A model generated the notes under the pieces. The model searched no databases, was not told where the DNA came from, and worked only from the letters and a program-made list of their open reading frames with translations. A DNA stretch of 64,000 bases from NCBI RefSeq assembly GCF_029873635.1, contig NC_080421.1:1302001-1366000 (forward strand). Reading direction: 5' to 3'. This document shows, in pieces, positions 48,663 to 59,517 of the stretch. The DNA is from Malania oleifera. Its lineage: Eukaryota > Streptophyta > Magnoliopsida > Santalales > Ximeniaceae. The translations under genes were made by a program, and so were the position numbers. How positions within the stretch are numbered: position 1 is the first letter of the stretch; each line of letters starts with the position of its first letter.

Positions 48663-50395
48663 CCAAGGACCAGAGCATTCCTTCCCTGTTAGCATAATAT
48701 CCTTCCACAATTCTCTCCTGGCTACTAATGAGTTAAAGCCATAAATACAGCTTACCAAGAATTCCTTTGAAGTAACAAGGCATTGCACCCAACAATGAAT
48801 AGCCTGAGCATTTTTATGGCAAATCTGAAGCAGAATCTTTTTAGGATTCCACATAACCACAATTCTCCCAGCATTATGCAACTCAAAATTGTTAATCTGT
48901 TCCCAAGCACCAAAATTCTTTTCCATAATTTCATTCAACCTTATTGTAGGCAATTTTGTTTCCAAAATCCCCATCAGATCCAATTTATTCTTTCTAATGA
49001 GATCCTTGATCCCATTTTGTTTCAGGGGTTTATTGAGATCCCTGATATTCAGGGATGCAATCTTCATTGAGCATGATGGGGGTTAGGCCCCCCTTTCTTG
49101 TTTGTTTGATTTTGGGCACCTCCTTTCTTCACTGTTTTTCTATTTTTTACAACAGTGAACCCCTCATTCGAATCCTTATTGAGCTAATTTTGTTTTTTCA
49201 TAATGTCCATTTTAGGCCCCCACTAGCTTGTAGAGCACATACCACCTGTTGGTTTACATCCTAACTTGACCCATCTCCCTAATTCTCATGCTGCCAGCCT
49301 GAACCATCAAGAAAGCTGCAGTCTATCTGAGCTTTTCCTACTTCTTTTCCCTCTGGAACAACACCCCCACTCTCCTCAGGAGCCAAAGCAGTCAATCCAA
49401 ATTTCACCCCATCATCCAACCTGTCAGTGCATACTTCCACATGCTTGGCACTCATATTAGATACGAGACAACTCCCACAATTAACCTCTGGAAACATCAC
49501 ATTATCTAAATATCTCAGGCCACTACATGGATCATACACAACCCCTATAGAGTAATCCCTTAAGCAAGGGCTCTATGGAACTACCCCTTTACATAGTGGA
49601 TCACCTGGTTCTAGTCCCTTTCCATATTCTTTGCAATAGAACCTTCACAGCCGTTTATTTCTTCCACCCCTCCCCTTTTATCTTCATTTCCTTCCATTAA
49701 ATTATTCTTCTGAGGTACATTAGACTGATTTCCTGAACTAGAAGCTTTAGCTGTCTATCTCTTCAAGTTACCAGTTCTACCATTACCTATTTTGAAACCA
49801 CAGAAATTCTCAGATTGCCCTACATACTTAGAGAATGAACAGAATCTTGGAAGGTTCTCATAAACCACCTTTTGCACTAATTCTTCATCATCTGGTAGTA
49901 TCACCTTGACAAAGTGTTTAATTTCCTTAGCCACATCCACCAAAACCAGAATTCTTGCAAATGAAATTCTTGCTTGCATTGGTGTCAGTTTGTCAACACA
50001 CATTGGCTTCCCCAATTTAGAACATATTCTTCCCAAAGCTGTTGGAGTCCACATCTCAATTAGTTGGTTTCTTAACTATACCCAGATAGGAAGAGAAGTC
50101 CTGTGCGCCAGACCAAATAGGAATTTCTTTGGCATTCTCTTCATAAACAAAGTTCTCCCATGAATAATGTATGCAGCTTTCTGTAAAACCATTTCCAACT
50201 CCTCTTCCTTTTGAAATTTAAATACTATCCAACCATCAATGTGCCTAATATAGTTCACTTTTTCTTTCCAAGAACTCACCACCGCACTCAAAGCTGCCTT
50301 CCCAAGGAATTTACCAATAAAATACCCCACCAGACACTTCTGATAGGAATCTTCAAGTTTGGATAAGTTTGTGAGCTTCAATCTCCTACCCTGAC

Positions 50396-52561
50396 TGTGA
50401 CAACCTGCTATTTATTCAACATTTTAATTTTTTTATTATGTAAATCATAATATCATCTGTTTGAAATACTAATAATAACATCCTAGACCCAAAAGAGCAT
50501 TGAGGAATCTCTATCTGTCATACATAACTAAATAGCGATACATAAAATTGGGACCTGCTAAATACAATACAATATCAGAAAGTTATATAACTCCAAAATA
50601 TATTTACAATACAAAATACCTAGTGACGTCACTATAATATGAAAACTAGCCCAAAACATTGTTATCTCAAAAATACCCACCCTTCCCACAAGGACAGCTC
50701 AAGTCAACCTCTACCCATGAGCCTAATCTGCTTACCTAACTGGATCTCCTGAAAAATGATAAGCCACTGGGATGAGACAACGCTCAGTAAGTGGAAATAT
50801 GCTATTACTAGTGTGTGGCGGCCAAGTTAAATATTTAAAATATTGTAATAATACTGTAATATGAGAAAACCGATAAACTGTACAGAATATATCTATCTAC
50901 CATATAATTTTTAAATATGACTGTGTATCTGAGTTTGTTATCTGAAGGTAATGCTAGTATAATAATATAAATTGTTGCTGTGTGATATATCTATACATAG
51001 GAACTTCTGCTATACCTTGAGATCTGTATATCATGATATATCCCCTCATGATAGGGTTGTGCGGCCCGTAGGCTGGACTTACTCCAGTCGGCCTTCTAGG
51101 TAAGTCAATCTCTATTATCCGCCAATCTGTAATGATCTATGTAGATCTTAGCCCACTGCAATCTCTCCGGGCTGTATCAAACCTCTTTCATCATCTAACC
51201 GGCTACCTCAACCCAGTGTGCTGGGAGACTGCAATCTCTCCTAGCATGGTTAGACGGAATCCATATGCTATCTGAGTCATGTGGTTGCACGTGTCTGAAA
51301 CTAGCAACGGTACCGTGCTCTGCTATAATTATATCTGTCTGTAATTTTCATAGGGATCTAATATCGTGTAATACTGTATACATATATAAATATATACTCA
51401 TTTTGCTGCTTTTAACATGATTTCAAAAACAACCATAACACTACATTTCTGAGCTATATTATCTAAGATATTTGACTGAAATATATTTATATTATCTATC
51501 TGTATCATCTGTGCTTTCTGTTTGAACTATCTATAATATCTATATAAAATATTTGTATATAATATCTGTATACTCTATATATAATATATGTATGCTCTGT
51601 ATATAATATCTGTATATCTACTGTAGCATCTTGATGCTATCACTATATAATCTGTCTGAGTGTTATGGTTTAGAAATCATGTTTTTCTTTGAAAATACTA
51701 TAAGTCTCATTCATTTATAATATTCTGAAATATCTAAATATCTGTATATTTGTACATTGTAAAATTTATATATATGGTATTGTAATAAACTCATGCCACA
51801 CATTTGAATAAACATAGTCTCACGCTCAATTTCTATAATTCTGCTATAAAAATAATATTCATAATTCTCTAGAAAATAATCTGATATACATGCTTGTAAA
51901 TATACTTTCATAATCTTTTGTATACATATTAAAAATTGCTAGCATAGCATATTACCCTTACCTTAAATTTGAAAAGCCCCTATAAAATTATGGCTTTATA
52001 CCCGCAGGGTTCCTAACTCAACATCCTGAAAACAATATTCTCCAGAACAAAATATCAGTATTTTCTTACCTACAACATTTCTTATAACTAGAAGGAAGGC
52101 ATAATCTGAATAAAATACCTTACCCTGGATTCGGATGAATTTCAAATCAACTTTCCCCACGATCTGCTCCGGAAGACTTGCAGAAAACTTCACCAGGAGC
52201 GTCGTGGTGGCCTCAGATCTTCAATCCAGCGAGAAATGGGGTCAGGATCGAAGAGAGAAGGGGTCGTAGGAGAGAGAGAGAGAGAGAAGGGTTTGCATTT
52301 AAGATTTGATTAAAAATTCGAGTTCCATCTATTTATAAAGGTGGATTCGTCGATGAGACATGTCACCTCGTCGACGAGTCCTGTAGAAAGTTCGTTGACG
52401 AGCCTGCACCCTCGTCGACGAGTTTCAGTTTGCTTTAAACCCTCTCTCGGTATCTTCTCATCAACGAGATGGATCTTCGTCGATGAGATTCTGAAGAGCC
52501 CTCATCAACGAAACCCCTGTGTTCGTCGACGAGTGCTGTAAGAATTTCTTGGGTTATTACA
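50396..52561 (-). mobile_element. Long solo LTR-like insertion 3 (2166 bp) with palindrome array
   Basis: TG...CA ends and perfect 5-bp TSD CTGAC (50391-50395, 52562-52566) within LINE ORF1. On the minus strand: TGTAATAACCCAAG start, palindrome array, TATA (CTTTATAAATAGATGG near 52330), (CT)n leader near 52270-52290, then R-U5 with TGCGGCCCGTAGG-type blocks shared with insertion 2. A CTTACTGAGCGTTGTCTCAT block resembles LTRs of Tekay/Del-type chromoviruses as I remember them. No coding sequence. Confidence 0.78.
52345..52534 (-). promoter_or_regulatory. Second palindrome array, eight copies, upstream of TATA
   Basis: Copies start at 52346, 52367, 52391, 52411, 52457, 52476, 52501 and 52522, giving spacings of 21, 24, 20, 46, 19, 25 and 21 bp. 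Each is a near match to YTCGTCGACGAR. The TATA box lies about 10-15 bp beyond the last copy in minus-strand sense. Confidence 0.6.
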
Positions 52562-53010
52562 CTGACCATCAGACTGGAACAAAGGAATAAGAGTGCACTA
52601 GTTGGGGTTCCTGTTATTTGCAAATAACTCCAACCAAGGAACCTTTTTGTTGTTCCTCATAAAGGTTCTTTCATCCTTGATTTCCTTTCCAACATTTCCT
52701 ACAATTTCCTCACCTTCAGGGGATCCTTGTTCCATTGTCTCATAATTGTCATGTCCCGAAACCTCCATGTCATCCATAGGATCATCTTCAGACCACAATT
52801 TCTTTCCTTTAGTTAAATCTCCTCCACCACTCTTATCTAGGGTCAATTCACTCTTAACTAACCCAAGCGACTCCATTATTTTCTCACTGAGTACCATCGG
52901 GGTAGATTTTGTAAGACCATCAGGCACCTCCGTTGCCTTCAGCCCCAATGTTAAAAATAGTAGATGTTACTACCCATATCAACAAGGTGCACCTTTTTTT
53001 TCGGGAGCTT

Positions 53011-53088
53011 TCCCATAAGAACTTCATAGTTAAGCGTGCTTGGCTTGGAGCAATCTTGGGATGGGTGACCACCTCGAAAGTTTTCTTA
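53011..53088 (+). other. 5S rRNA-derived domain in the Cassandra 5' LTR
   Basis: TCCCATAAGAACTTCATAGT, TAAGCGTGCTTGG and GGGATGGGTGACC align with the second half of plant 5S rRNA, including the internal Pol III promoter zone. Not a functional 5S gene. Confidence 0.8.
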
Positions 53089-53436
53089 GGAAGTGTGTGA
53101 GTGAGGACAAAACACACTGAAAAGGACACATGTTGGTTTGTGGGGCCAGTCATTAGTCCGATAATGCCTGCCCCCTGTTGTCTAGTCCAGGTGGAGAAAG
53201 AGAGATGCAATGCTCCCTAGCACACCCAGGTTGGGGCATTACAAATGGTATTAGAGCCAACACCCAACCGGAAGTGTGATGAGATTCACATCGCATAGGT
53301 TTGGAAGTGTGGGTTCACAACGAGGACGTTGCTTTCTATGAGTGGGGAGAATGTGATACCCCATGGATGAAAAGGCTTAAAAAGATTAGATGTTACTACC
53401 CATATCGACAAGATGCACCTTTCTTTTCAGGAACTT

Positions 53437-53512
53437 TCCCATAAGAACTCCATAGTTAAGCGTGCTAGGCTTGGAGCAATCTTGGGATGGGTGACCACTT
53501 GAGAAGTTTTCT
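53437..53512 (+). other. 5S rRNA-derived domain in the Cassandra 3' LTR
   Basis: Same 5S segment (AAGAACTCCATAGTTAAGCG, GGGATGGGTGACC), slightly closer to the 5S consensus than the 5' LTR copy. Confidence 0.8.
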
Positions 53513-54879
53513 CAGGAAGTGCGTGTGTGAGAACAAAACACACTGAAAAGAACATGTGTTGGTTTGTGGGGTCAGTCATTAGTTTGATAAGGCCCGCCCC
53601 CCTGTTGTCTCGTCCAGGTGGAAGAGGAGAGACACAGTGCTCCCTGGTAGACCCAGGTTGGGGCATTACACAGACGATGCTATAATAACTCCAAAAGGGC
53701 CGCAGGGGAGTGCAGACCTTTAGAATCCTCAAACCTCTTCTCCACTTCCTTCTCCAATCTTTAATACTCCGCAAGAATTTCAAAGTCATTCTTCAAAGCC
53801 CATTCAACCCTATTGCCCCCTTTAATTTCAATGAATCTAAATGCATCCTCAACTTTCTCCCTTCTGTTATCCGAGTTTCCTTTCGCAATTTGTGCCCAAC
53901 AAGCCGAGCTTCTAGCCATCGAGCATGAAGCACAGTTCCAACTTTCAAACCCGCGAAGGCAGGAAATCTGAAATTTGAAACCACAACTTCAATCGCAACC
54001 AAGGAATAAAGAAATCAATGAATCACACTCACTAGTAACCTTCGATTGAGGAGCACAACTAAATCAAACCACCAAAACCCTTGGATTGAATCAATCACCC
54101 CACACATTCAGCCACGCACGAGAATGCCCTTCTAGAGAGAAGGGAGAGTTTCTCTCTCTAACATTCCACTCTATTGAGAGATCTTTCTTGGTAATATGTC
54201 ATTTATTGACAAGTTATGGTGCGGGTGTGAATCGTTCATGTTATTATAGTGTTGGCGTAGATTGCTCTGGTATTCATGACGCCAGCGTTATTTGCTCTGG
54301 TCGAGCAATTGAATTGGGTGGTAACTGCCCTCATCAATGCTGGGCTCTAGTCTCCTCTTGACTTATGGTAGGTGATATATTTAGGGTATATCAGTTGCCC
54401 CCCCTAGTTTTGAAATTTTGAAGCTGGCTTCCAAAGTTTGAAAATTATGTTGTCTTTTTTCTTCTTTTCTTTTATACAACCTATTCGGCTGCTTCTTTAT
54501 GTACTATTTGCCGAGCCGGCTTTGGGGTGTTATCGGCTTATTTGAGCTGATTCTACTGTGCGTTTGCCTTTGCTGAGCCGAGGTTGATGCGTGCACGACT
54601 TTGTCGAGCCGATATCGTCAATGTGTCAGCTAATCCGAGCCAGTTACCTTGTAATTTTGGCTCAACCGAGTCAATTTCTTGTTTGTTACATGGCTTGCCG
54701 AGCCGAAAATTGACGAATGCATGGCTTGCCAAGCAAATTATGCCAGGGGTGCGGCTTTCGAGCTGGGATCACTGCAATGTCAGCTTTATTCAAACTTGTT
54801 ATTGATGGGTATACAACTTTCTTAGCCGAGATTTAAAGAAGAGTCGGCTTTTCCGAGCCTACTATGGCTTGGTATGTTG

Positions 54880-55095
54880 CGTCAAACAACTATTGTGAGG
54901 CTTCTTGTGCCGAACAGCTCTTTGCAAGGTTTTTGTGTCGAGCAGCTCTTCGCGAGGCTTTTGTGTCGAGTAGCTCTTCGTGAGGCTTTTGTGCCAAGGA
55001 GCTCTTTAAGGGCATTTTGTGTCAAGCAGCTCTTTACGAGGTTTTTTGCACTGAGCAACTATTCGCAAGGCTTTTATGCCAAGTAGCTCTTTGAG
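54880..55095. repeat. Tandem array, about 30-bp units
   Basis: About six to seven units built on GAGCAGCTCTTCGCGAGGCT followed by TTTGTGTC, with variants such as AAGTAGCTCTTTGAGGGCAT. Confidence 0.75.
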
Positions 55096-55106
55096 GGCAT
55101 TTTTTG

Positions 55107-55310
55107 GCCTAGTGAGTTGTGCTCATCTTTTAGGTTGTCTTTTCCTCGCCTAATGAGTTGTGCTCATCTTTTGGGATGTCTTTTGGCCCAATGAGCTGTG
55201 CTCATCTTTTGAGTCTGTTTTACGTTACCTCATGAGTTGTGCTCATCTTTTGGACTGTCCTCTAACCTAATGAGTTGTGCCCATCTTTTGGGCTGGCTTT
55301 ACTTTGAGAA
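55107..55310. repeat. Tandem array, about 45-bp units
   Basis: Five copies of AATGAGTTGTGCTCATCTTT followed by a variable GGG/TGTCTTT stretch. Each unit contains the near-palindrome GAGTTGTGCTC. Confidence 0.8.
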
Positions 55311-55405
55311 TCAGGCAAGGATGACTGGCTCAACACTTCAGTACATCTGTGCATCTCTCCTCCTGTAGGGCCTTGAAATGTGTGGCAACATTGTCTTCTC
55401 CAACA

Positions 55406-56788
55406 AAAATAACATCCTCATCTTTTGAAGATGTTAAAGTGTGATAATCATGCTGGATTTGAAATAAACTTACTACAAACTAGGGACAGCTTGCCTTGTT
55501 AAATAAGATTGGTGCCTTGTAAAATAAGATTGGATTTGGAAGGAGGCTTGACAAGCATTCTTGCATTAAAAAAATGGTTTTGTTCTCACCAACTAACTTG
55601 ATCAAAGGAACCTCTCTAGGAGGGACGCTCCCCATGGGCTGATACCACGGTCACTGAATTTTGATTTTGCAGACTATGGGATGCAAATCCTGCAAGCCTA
55701 TGAACCTCATAAAGAATTCATTCCTAAAAAAAGGATATTGAAATTCCTCTAGATTTCATCACGGGTAAAAGAGAAAATCAATCCACTTGAGGCAAAAATC
55801 TTGCAAATCCATAGTTAATCATACAAAGAATTCATTTCCTAGGAAGGATCTCGATCCATTTTAAATTTTATTGAGCTTAATGGAAGAAATCGAGCCTCCT
55901 GGGTGATAACCTCCAGTATTTCTGGGCGATGTTTAAGAGTCTGATCATAAAGGTGGTTTATGATTTGAAGGATCCCATCAATACGAGCACATAGCTACAG
56001 GATTGAAGGGAAATCAAATATGAGGATGCATATTGCTTCGAGTCTAGTTATTGAGTTTGTCCAGTTGCAAATCGAAGAAGGCGATTCACGATTTGGAGTC
56101 ATTTTCGGATGATTCTGATCAGTTGACAAAGATTTCTTAGGAGATTCGAAGGACAGTGAGTTTTAAATCGGATTTGATATGGTTCAAAACGATGTGGGGT
56201 TGGGAGGTTATATGTAAGCAACAGAATCGACTCCTAGCTGCAGATCTAAGGAGAATGAGGTTGCTGTTGGTGACGAAGATTCCAGTCCCCAAATCGGTTA
56301 TAACAATCACTTGATCCATTGATTTCAAAATTGAAGATTCAAGGTTCAATGGTGTTGGAAGCTCTCCAAGTCATCCGATGAGACCATTTTGGATTGAATG
56401 GGCAGCAGATTTTAATATGATGTTTCATAGTTCGACGAGGGTGGATGATTCTATGATGAGTTCTAGTTCCAGTTTGTTGAATCTGATTTTGATTTTGATG
56501 AGTTTTTTATGCTGAGATGGTTATTCAACCCGAGAGGTATTTATAGTTTTTGATTTCGTTGGGATTAAAGTTGTGCGTACGAGTTTATTTGAATTCAATC
56601 GGGATTGGAATTGGTTCAGGCCGGATGTCTTAAACGGTTTGGATGTGTGTACACCAAGTGTTCGACCATTTGCGACAAAGGAACTTGTAGATGTTCAGTT
56701 CCTCTTTTTCGATTGGAATTATTCAATTCCAAAAGGTTGATGCACCATTTTATGGTTTCTCAGATTTTGGTTCCGATTGGAGGATATT
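55406..56788. other. Unassigned retroelement-like DNA
   Basis: A GGGCTGATACCACGG sequence near 55640 vaguely resembles an inverted PBS, but no LTR partner or domain could be identified. Confidence 0.25.
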
Positions 56789-57068
56789 TGTAGTGACTCG
56801 GAAAAATAAAATGATAAAAGAGATAAAAAAAAAAAAAGGATTTTTGGCTAGAGAAGGAGAAACCGGCGACGGTTTCTGAAGGATCCAAAAAAAGGGCGAT
56901 GGTTTTGGGTTAATCATGGCTGGGTAAAGGTAACACAGTAAATCTTTGAGCCAGTTAATAGAAAACCGGTGATGGTTTTATGAGAAGCACAGAAAATCGG
57001 CGACGTTTTTCTGTCTAGTCCTGGAATTTATAAAGAACCGAGAGCTTCATATTTTTTTAAAAACAAAT

Positions 57069-57119
<51 letters not shown>

Positions 57120-57560
57120 GAACCCATGACCCTTCTCCTTTCTCTCTACGATTTCTACTCCAATAAGCCTCATTTCAACAATCAGGAACCACCACGGGGT
57201 TCCTGGGAAGATTCTCTACAACGTAAGCGAAGTAGAATTTCGATTTGGGGTTTTGGGGCACCTTCCTAAAACTAAGGTAAGGGTGTTATTTGAGTGTTTT
57301 GGGTTTGTCGCGATGTCTCGGACCCTGCTAGAGAACCATTCTGGTAAAAACGGGTGCGGCTGCGAACTGGGAAAAATGGATATGTGATTTTAAAAAAGTT
57401 TTTTTTCATGAAAAACAATGTGTGATGGAACTGCCACTAACCTTTTGAAGTGCGGTCAGAACACTTGATTGCTACCCTCTTAATGGTAGAATTGGTCTGC
57501 GTCACCAAAGTCGGGCTCAAGAGTACGGTTATGCGAGGGGAAGGTATTGGCACCCCCTAC
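56789..57560 (+). mobile_element. LTR-like element with motif array, TATA and CT leader (plus strand)
   Basis: From TGTAGTGACTCGG: four copies of an AAACCGGCGACGGTTT-like motif (56860, 56889, 56961, 56992), TATA (TTTATAAAGAACC near 57027), (CT)n at 57071-57115, then a leader with GGGAAGATTCTCTACAACG matching insertion 1's R region, and GAGGGGAAGGTATTGGCACC typical of gypsy leader sequence. The right end is not defined. Layout matches the long LTRs at 42-52 kb but with a different motif. Confidence 0.5.
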
Positions 57561-58140
57561 ATGCCCGTTCTTACGAACGGTACTAGATTAATAAAAAATT
57601 ATCCCAAAATAAGTCTAATAAGCCTTTGAAAATTATTCCATTTTAAAAAGTGTGAAGAAATGTACGAAATAAAATACTATATAAGTATTCCCTCAGGACT
57701 GGGGTAATCCAATACTCCGAAGAGTCCATGCCCTTTGTTACAATCATCGGGATGGAAAATCAAGAAAATAAGATACAAAATAAGCTCCCGGAGTTTTGAA
57801 ATCTGTAGGATTTTTTTTCTAAGTATGAAAGTAATATTCCGGGAGGTTTTCGAACTCCTTCGGGATGACACGGACCTAAAAAATATTTTTTTGTAGTTTT
57901 TCTAAAAAATTTCTGGATTTTTGTGATTTTTTTCAACTGCAGAGATGTTTTTGAAAATTTATGATTTTTGTGATTTTTCAATATTTTTCCCAAAGGAATT
58001 AAATAACAAAAAGGAATTAAGGAAAAATTCGCGAAAATTGAAAAAAAGAAAGAAAAAAGATGGGAAATAAAATGGAAGGCTAAACTATTTTCGTACTGGT
58101 TCAAGGGACCCAACTAGTGCGGCGAAGAACTGGTCCAAGA
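57561..58140. other. Unassigned AT-rich DNA, probably retroelement-derived
   Basis: TTTTTGTGATTTTT and related tracts; no domains on either strand. Confidence 0.3.
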
Positions 58141-58189
58141 AAAATCAACCCGTTTTAGGTCCGGTCAAGGCCAAGTCAACCTGCGGCGC

Positions 58190-58800
58190 CCATGAGGCGC
58201 GTGTGTTAGTGTGTATTTCAGTGTGCGCATGCATGGATATGTGAATGTGTATGTGCGAATATAGTATACACACACGAATACCTAGATATGTGAGTGTCCA
58301 TATGTGAGTACATGCTTGAGTGTACGAATGTGTTGCATACAGACGTGTGCATGGGCGTTAGTGTGCATGGAGTGGGTGTGTGGGAGTGAATTAGTGATGT
58401 GTAGGTGATTTTAAACTAGTGTGTTAGTGGTGTGTGTGTGTGTGAGAGATTTTAAATTATGGGTTAGTGGAGTGTGTCAGTGTGTGTAGGTGAGTGTCAG
58501 TACGTGTGTAGGTGTGTGTGGCAGTGTGTGTAGCAGTGGGTGTTTTAGTGTGTGTAGCAGTGTGTGTGCTTGAAACAGTGTGTGTTTTAGTGTGTGTAGC
58601 AATGTGTGTTTTAGTGTGTGTAGAGTGTCTTGGCGTGAAACAGTGTGTGTTTTGGGCATGTGTTTTAATGGGCGCAACAGCGTGTCCATGGGGGTGAATG
58701 TGTGAGTGCTGTGTGCGTATGTGCACTGGTGCTGTGTGTGCGCACTGTTGTGGGTGCGTGTGCGCTGTGGACGGATGTGTTAATGGTCGTAACAGTGTGT
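58190..58800. repeat. GT-rich degenerate simple-sequence region
   Basis: Dense GTGTGTG tracts with interspersed AGCAGTGTGTG and TTTTAGTGTG words, diverged from a (GT)n-based satellite-like block. Confidence 0.85.
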
Positions 58801-59044
58801 GCATGGGGGTGAATTGGCATGGCCGTGTAAGAGCAGGGAAGCTCATAACGTGGGGATGATGTCGGACGAAGACCCGCTGCCGGAGTCTGGGGAACTGAGA
58901 CGCAAGAGCTGCAGGAAAAGACCGCCCTTGCCACTGCTTCCTCCTGTCCGACGGTTTCCAACTGCTGCGTTCGCTTTGTACTTCTGGAGATGATGGCCTG
59001 AGCTGGTTCATGGGACTCCGAGAGAGATCCTACAGCCGTGAGCA

Positions 59045-59340
59045 CGTGAAGGGGTGTTGTGTGTGGCCGTGAGGTGCTGTGTTGGCCATGAACAACTCTA
59101 AAATTCTACTGTATATGGTCGTGAACTGTTGCAAACAACAATGGGAGCAGCTGTTGTGTGATGCATGGTGGAGCTGCTGCGTGGCCGTGAGAAATTTCTG
59201 CTATGTGGCCATGAACTGCAGCCAAATTTCTGCTATGTGGTCGTGAACAGCAGCTAAATTTCTGCTGTGTGGCCGTGATGAACAGATGCTGTGTAGCCGT
59301 GAACTGCTCCGAATAGTAAGGGGAAATCAGCTGCTGTGTT
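59045..59340. repeat. Diverged short tandem repeats (CTGTGTGGCCGTGAAC)
   Basis: About eight copies of a TGCTGTGTGGCCGTGAACTG-like word at irregular spacing of about 25-45 bp. Confidence 0.6.
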
Positions 59341-59517
59341 GTGGAATCCATCCCAAAAAATTGAAAGCAAAATTGAAAGAATGGAGGAGGAAGAAGAAGT
59401 GGGTGCTAGAGCTCGGCCTAAGGAGTAGTGAGCTGTTGATGGGTTGGGAGAAGGTTAGAGAGAGATGATGAAAGAGACGAGCATGAAATAGAATATGGGA
59501 GAATCTGTGCCTGGTGA

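Larger units (their letters stand above)
42149..49067 (-). pseudogene. LINE ORF2 (endonuclease, reverse transcriptase, zf-RVT)
   Basis: Begins MKIASLNIRDLNKP (49067), an APE-type endonuclease with GILETKLP and, after the 46639-48662 insertion, LLLGDFNCVL. RT segments: GKSPGPEGY near 45690, CCNVLYKVVAKI near 45490, GLRQGDPLSPLLF near 45110 and LVFADDLMLF near 44985, an intact FADD core. The zinc-binding C-terminus (CVLC...H...C) lies at about 44060-43969 and continues after the 42357-43963 insertion as KTTIKAAVKWLHKEA to about 42150. Frameshifts and stops interrupt it. Confidence 0.82.
52943..53670 (+). mobile_element. Cassandra TRIM retrotransposon (5S-bearing LTRs)
   Basis: Two similar LTRs (about 52943-53243, 5' end truncated; 53352-53670, TGTGATACCCC...GGCATTACA) flank a 108-bp interior with a Met-tRNA PBS (ATGGTATTAGAGCC, 53245-53258) and a purine tract (GAGTGGGGAGAA) before the 3' LTR. 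Both LTRs contain 5S rRNA-like sequence (AGTTAAGCGTGCT, GGGATGGGTGACC), the hallmark of Cassandra. No coding capacity. It sits in LINE ORF1. The 5' LTR lost about its first 8 bases plus part of the TSD. Confidence 0.88.
49560..53919 (-). pseudogene. LINE ORF1 (nucleic-acid-binding, DUF4283-like)
   Basis: Start ATG at 53919 (MARSSACWAQIAKG). Continues after Cassandra at 52942 and after the LTR at 50390. The segment 50381-49755 has YFIGKFLGKAAL, GWIVFKFQKEEELEMVL and SLPIWVQL/LGRICSKLGKPMCVD. This resembles the DUF4283 module common to plant L1 ORF1/gag-like proteins, followed by a partial zinc-knuckle area (ENFCGFK). In-frame stops are present. Confidence 0.7.
41884..54189 (-). mobile_element. 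Nearly full-length L1-type LINE with four nested insertions
   Basis: Flanked by an exact 15-bp TSD, GGTAATATGTCATTT, at 41869-41883 and 54190-54204. On the minus strand it has a 5' UTR, ORF1, ORF2 with endonuclease, RT and a zinc-binding C-terminus, and ends in a poly(A) tail (T-run at 41884). Four younger elements interrupt it: 42357-43963, 46639-48662, 50396-52561 and about 52943-53670. Without them it is about 5.8 kb, normal for a plant L1. Several stops and frameshifts show it is inactive. Confidence 0.88.
54205..55405 (-). mobile_element. Ty3/gypsy LTR, U3 part (minus), with internal repeat arrays
   Basis: Continues the LTR interrupted by the LINE; the join across the TSD is seamless. 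The probable LTR start is TGTTGGAGAAG on the minus strand at 55405. It contains CCGAGCC-rich diverged repeats (54480-54860) and two clearer tandem arrays. No coding sequence. Confidence 0.5.

Noticed and set aside
48147..48692. 181-codon plus-strand ORF
   Set aside because: It overlaps the LTR promoter array, where TCGTCGACGA repeats give open frames on both strands. The LTR interpretation with TSD is stronger.
52345..52534. CRISPR-like repeat array
   Set aside because: Repeats are degenerate, spacers are not uniform, and the locus is plant nuclear DNA inside an LTR.
53011..53512. Tandem 5S rRNA genes
   Set aside because: The 5S-like segments are partial and lie in two LTRs with PBS and purine tract, so they are Cassandra.
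57979..57985. Right end and TSD (ATATT) for the LTR-like element starting at 56789
   Set aside because: A CA followed by ATATT occurs there, but the preceding sequence does not resemble the GTxACA ends of related LTRs and the match is low-complexity.
58457..59011. 184-codon minus-strand ORF rich in His and Thr
   Set aside because: It arises from the GT-rich simple-sequence block; codon pattern follows the dinucleotide repeat and there is no domain.
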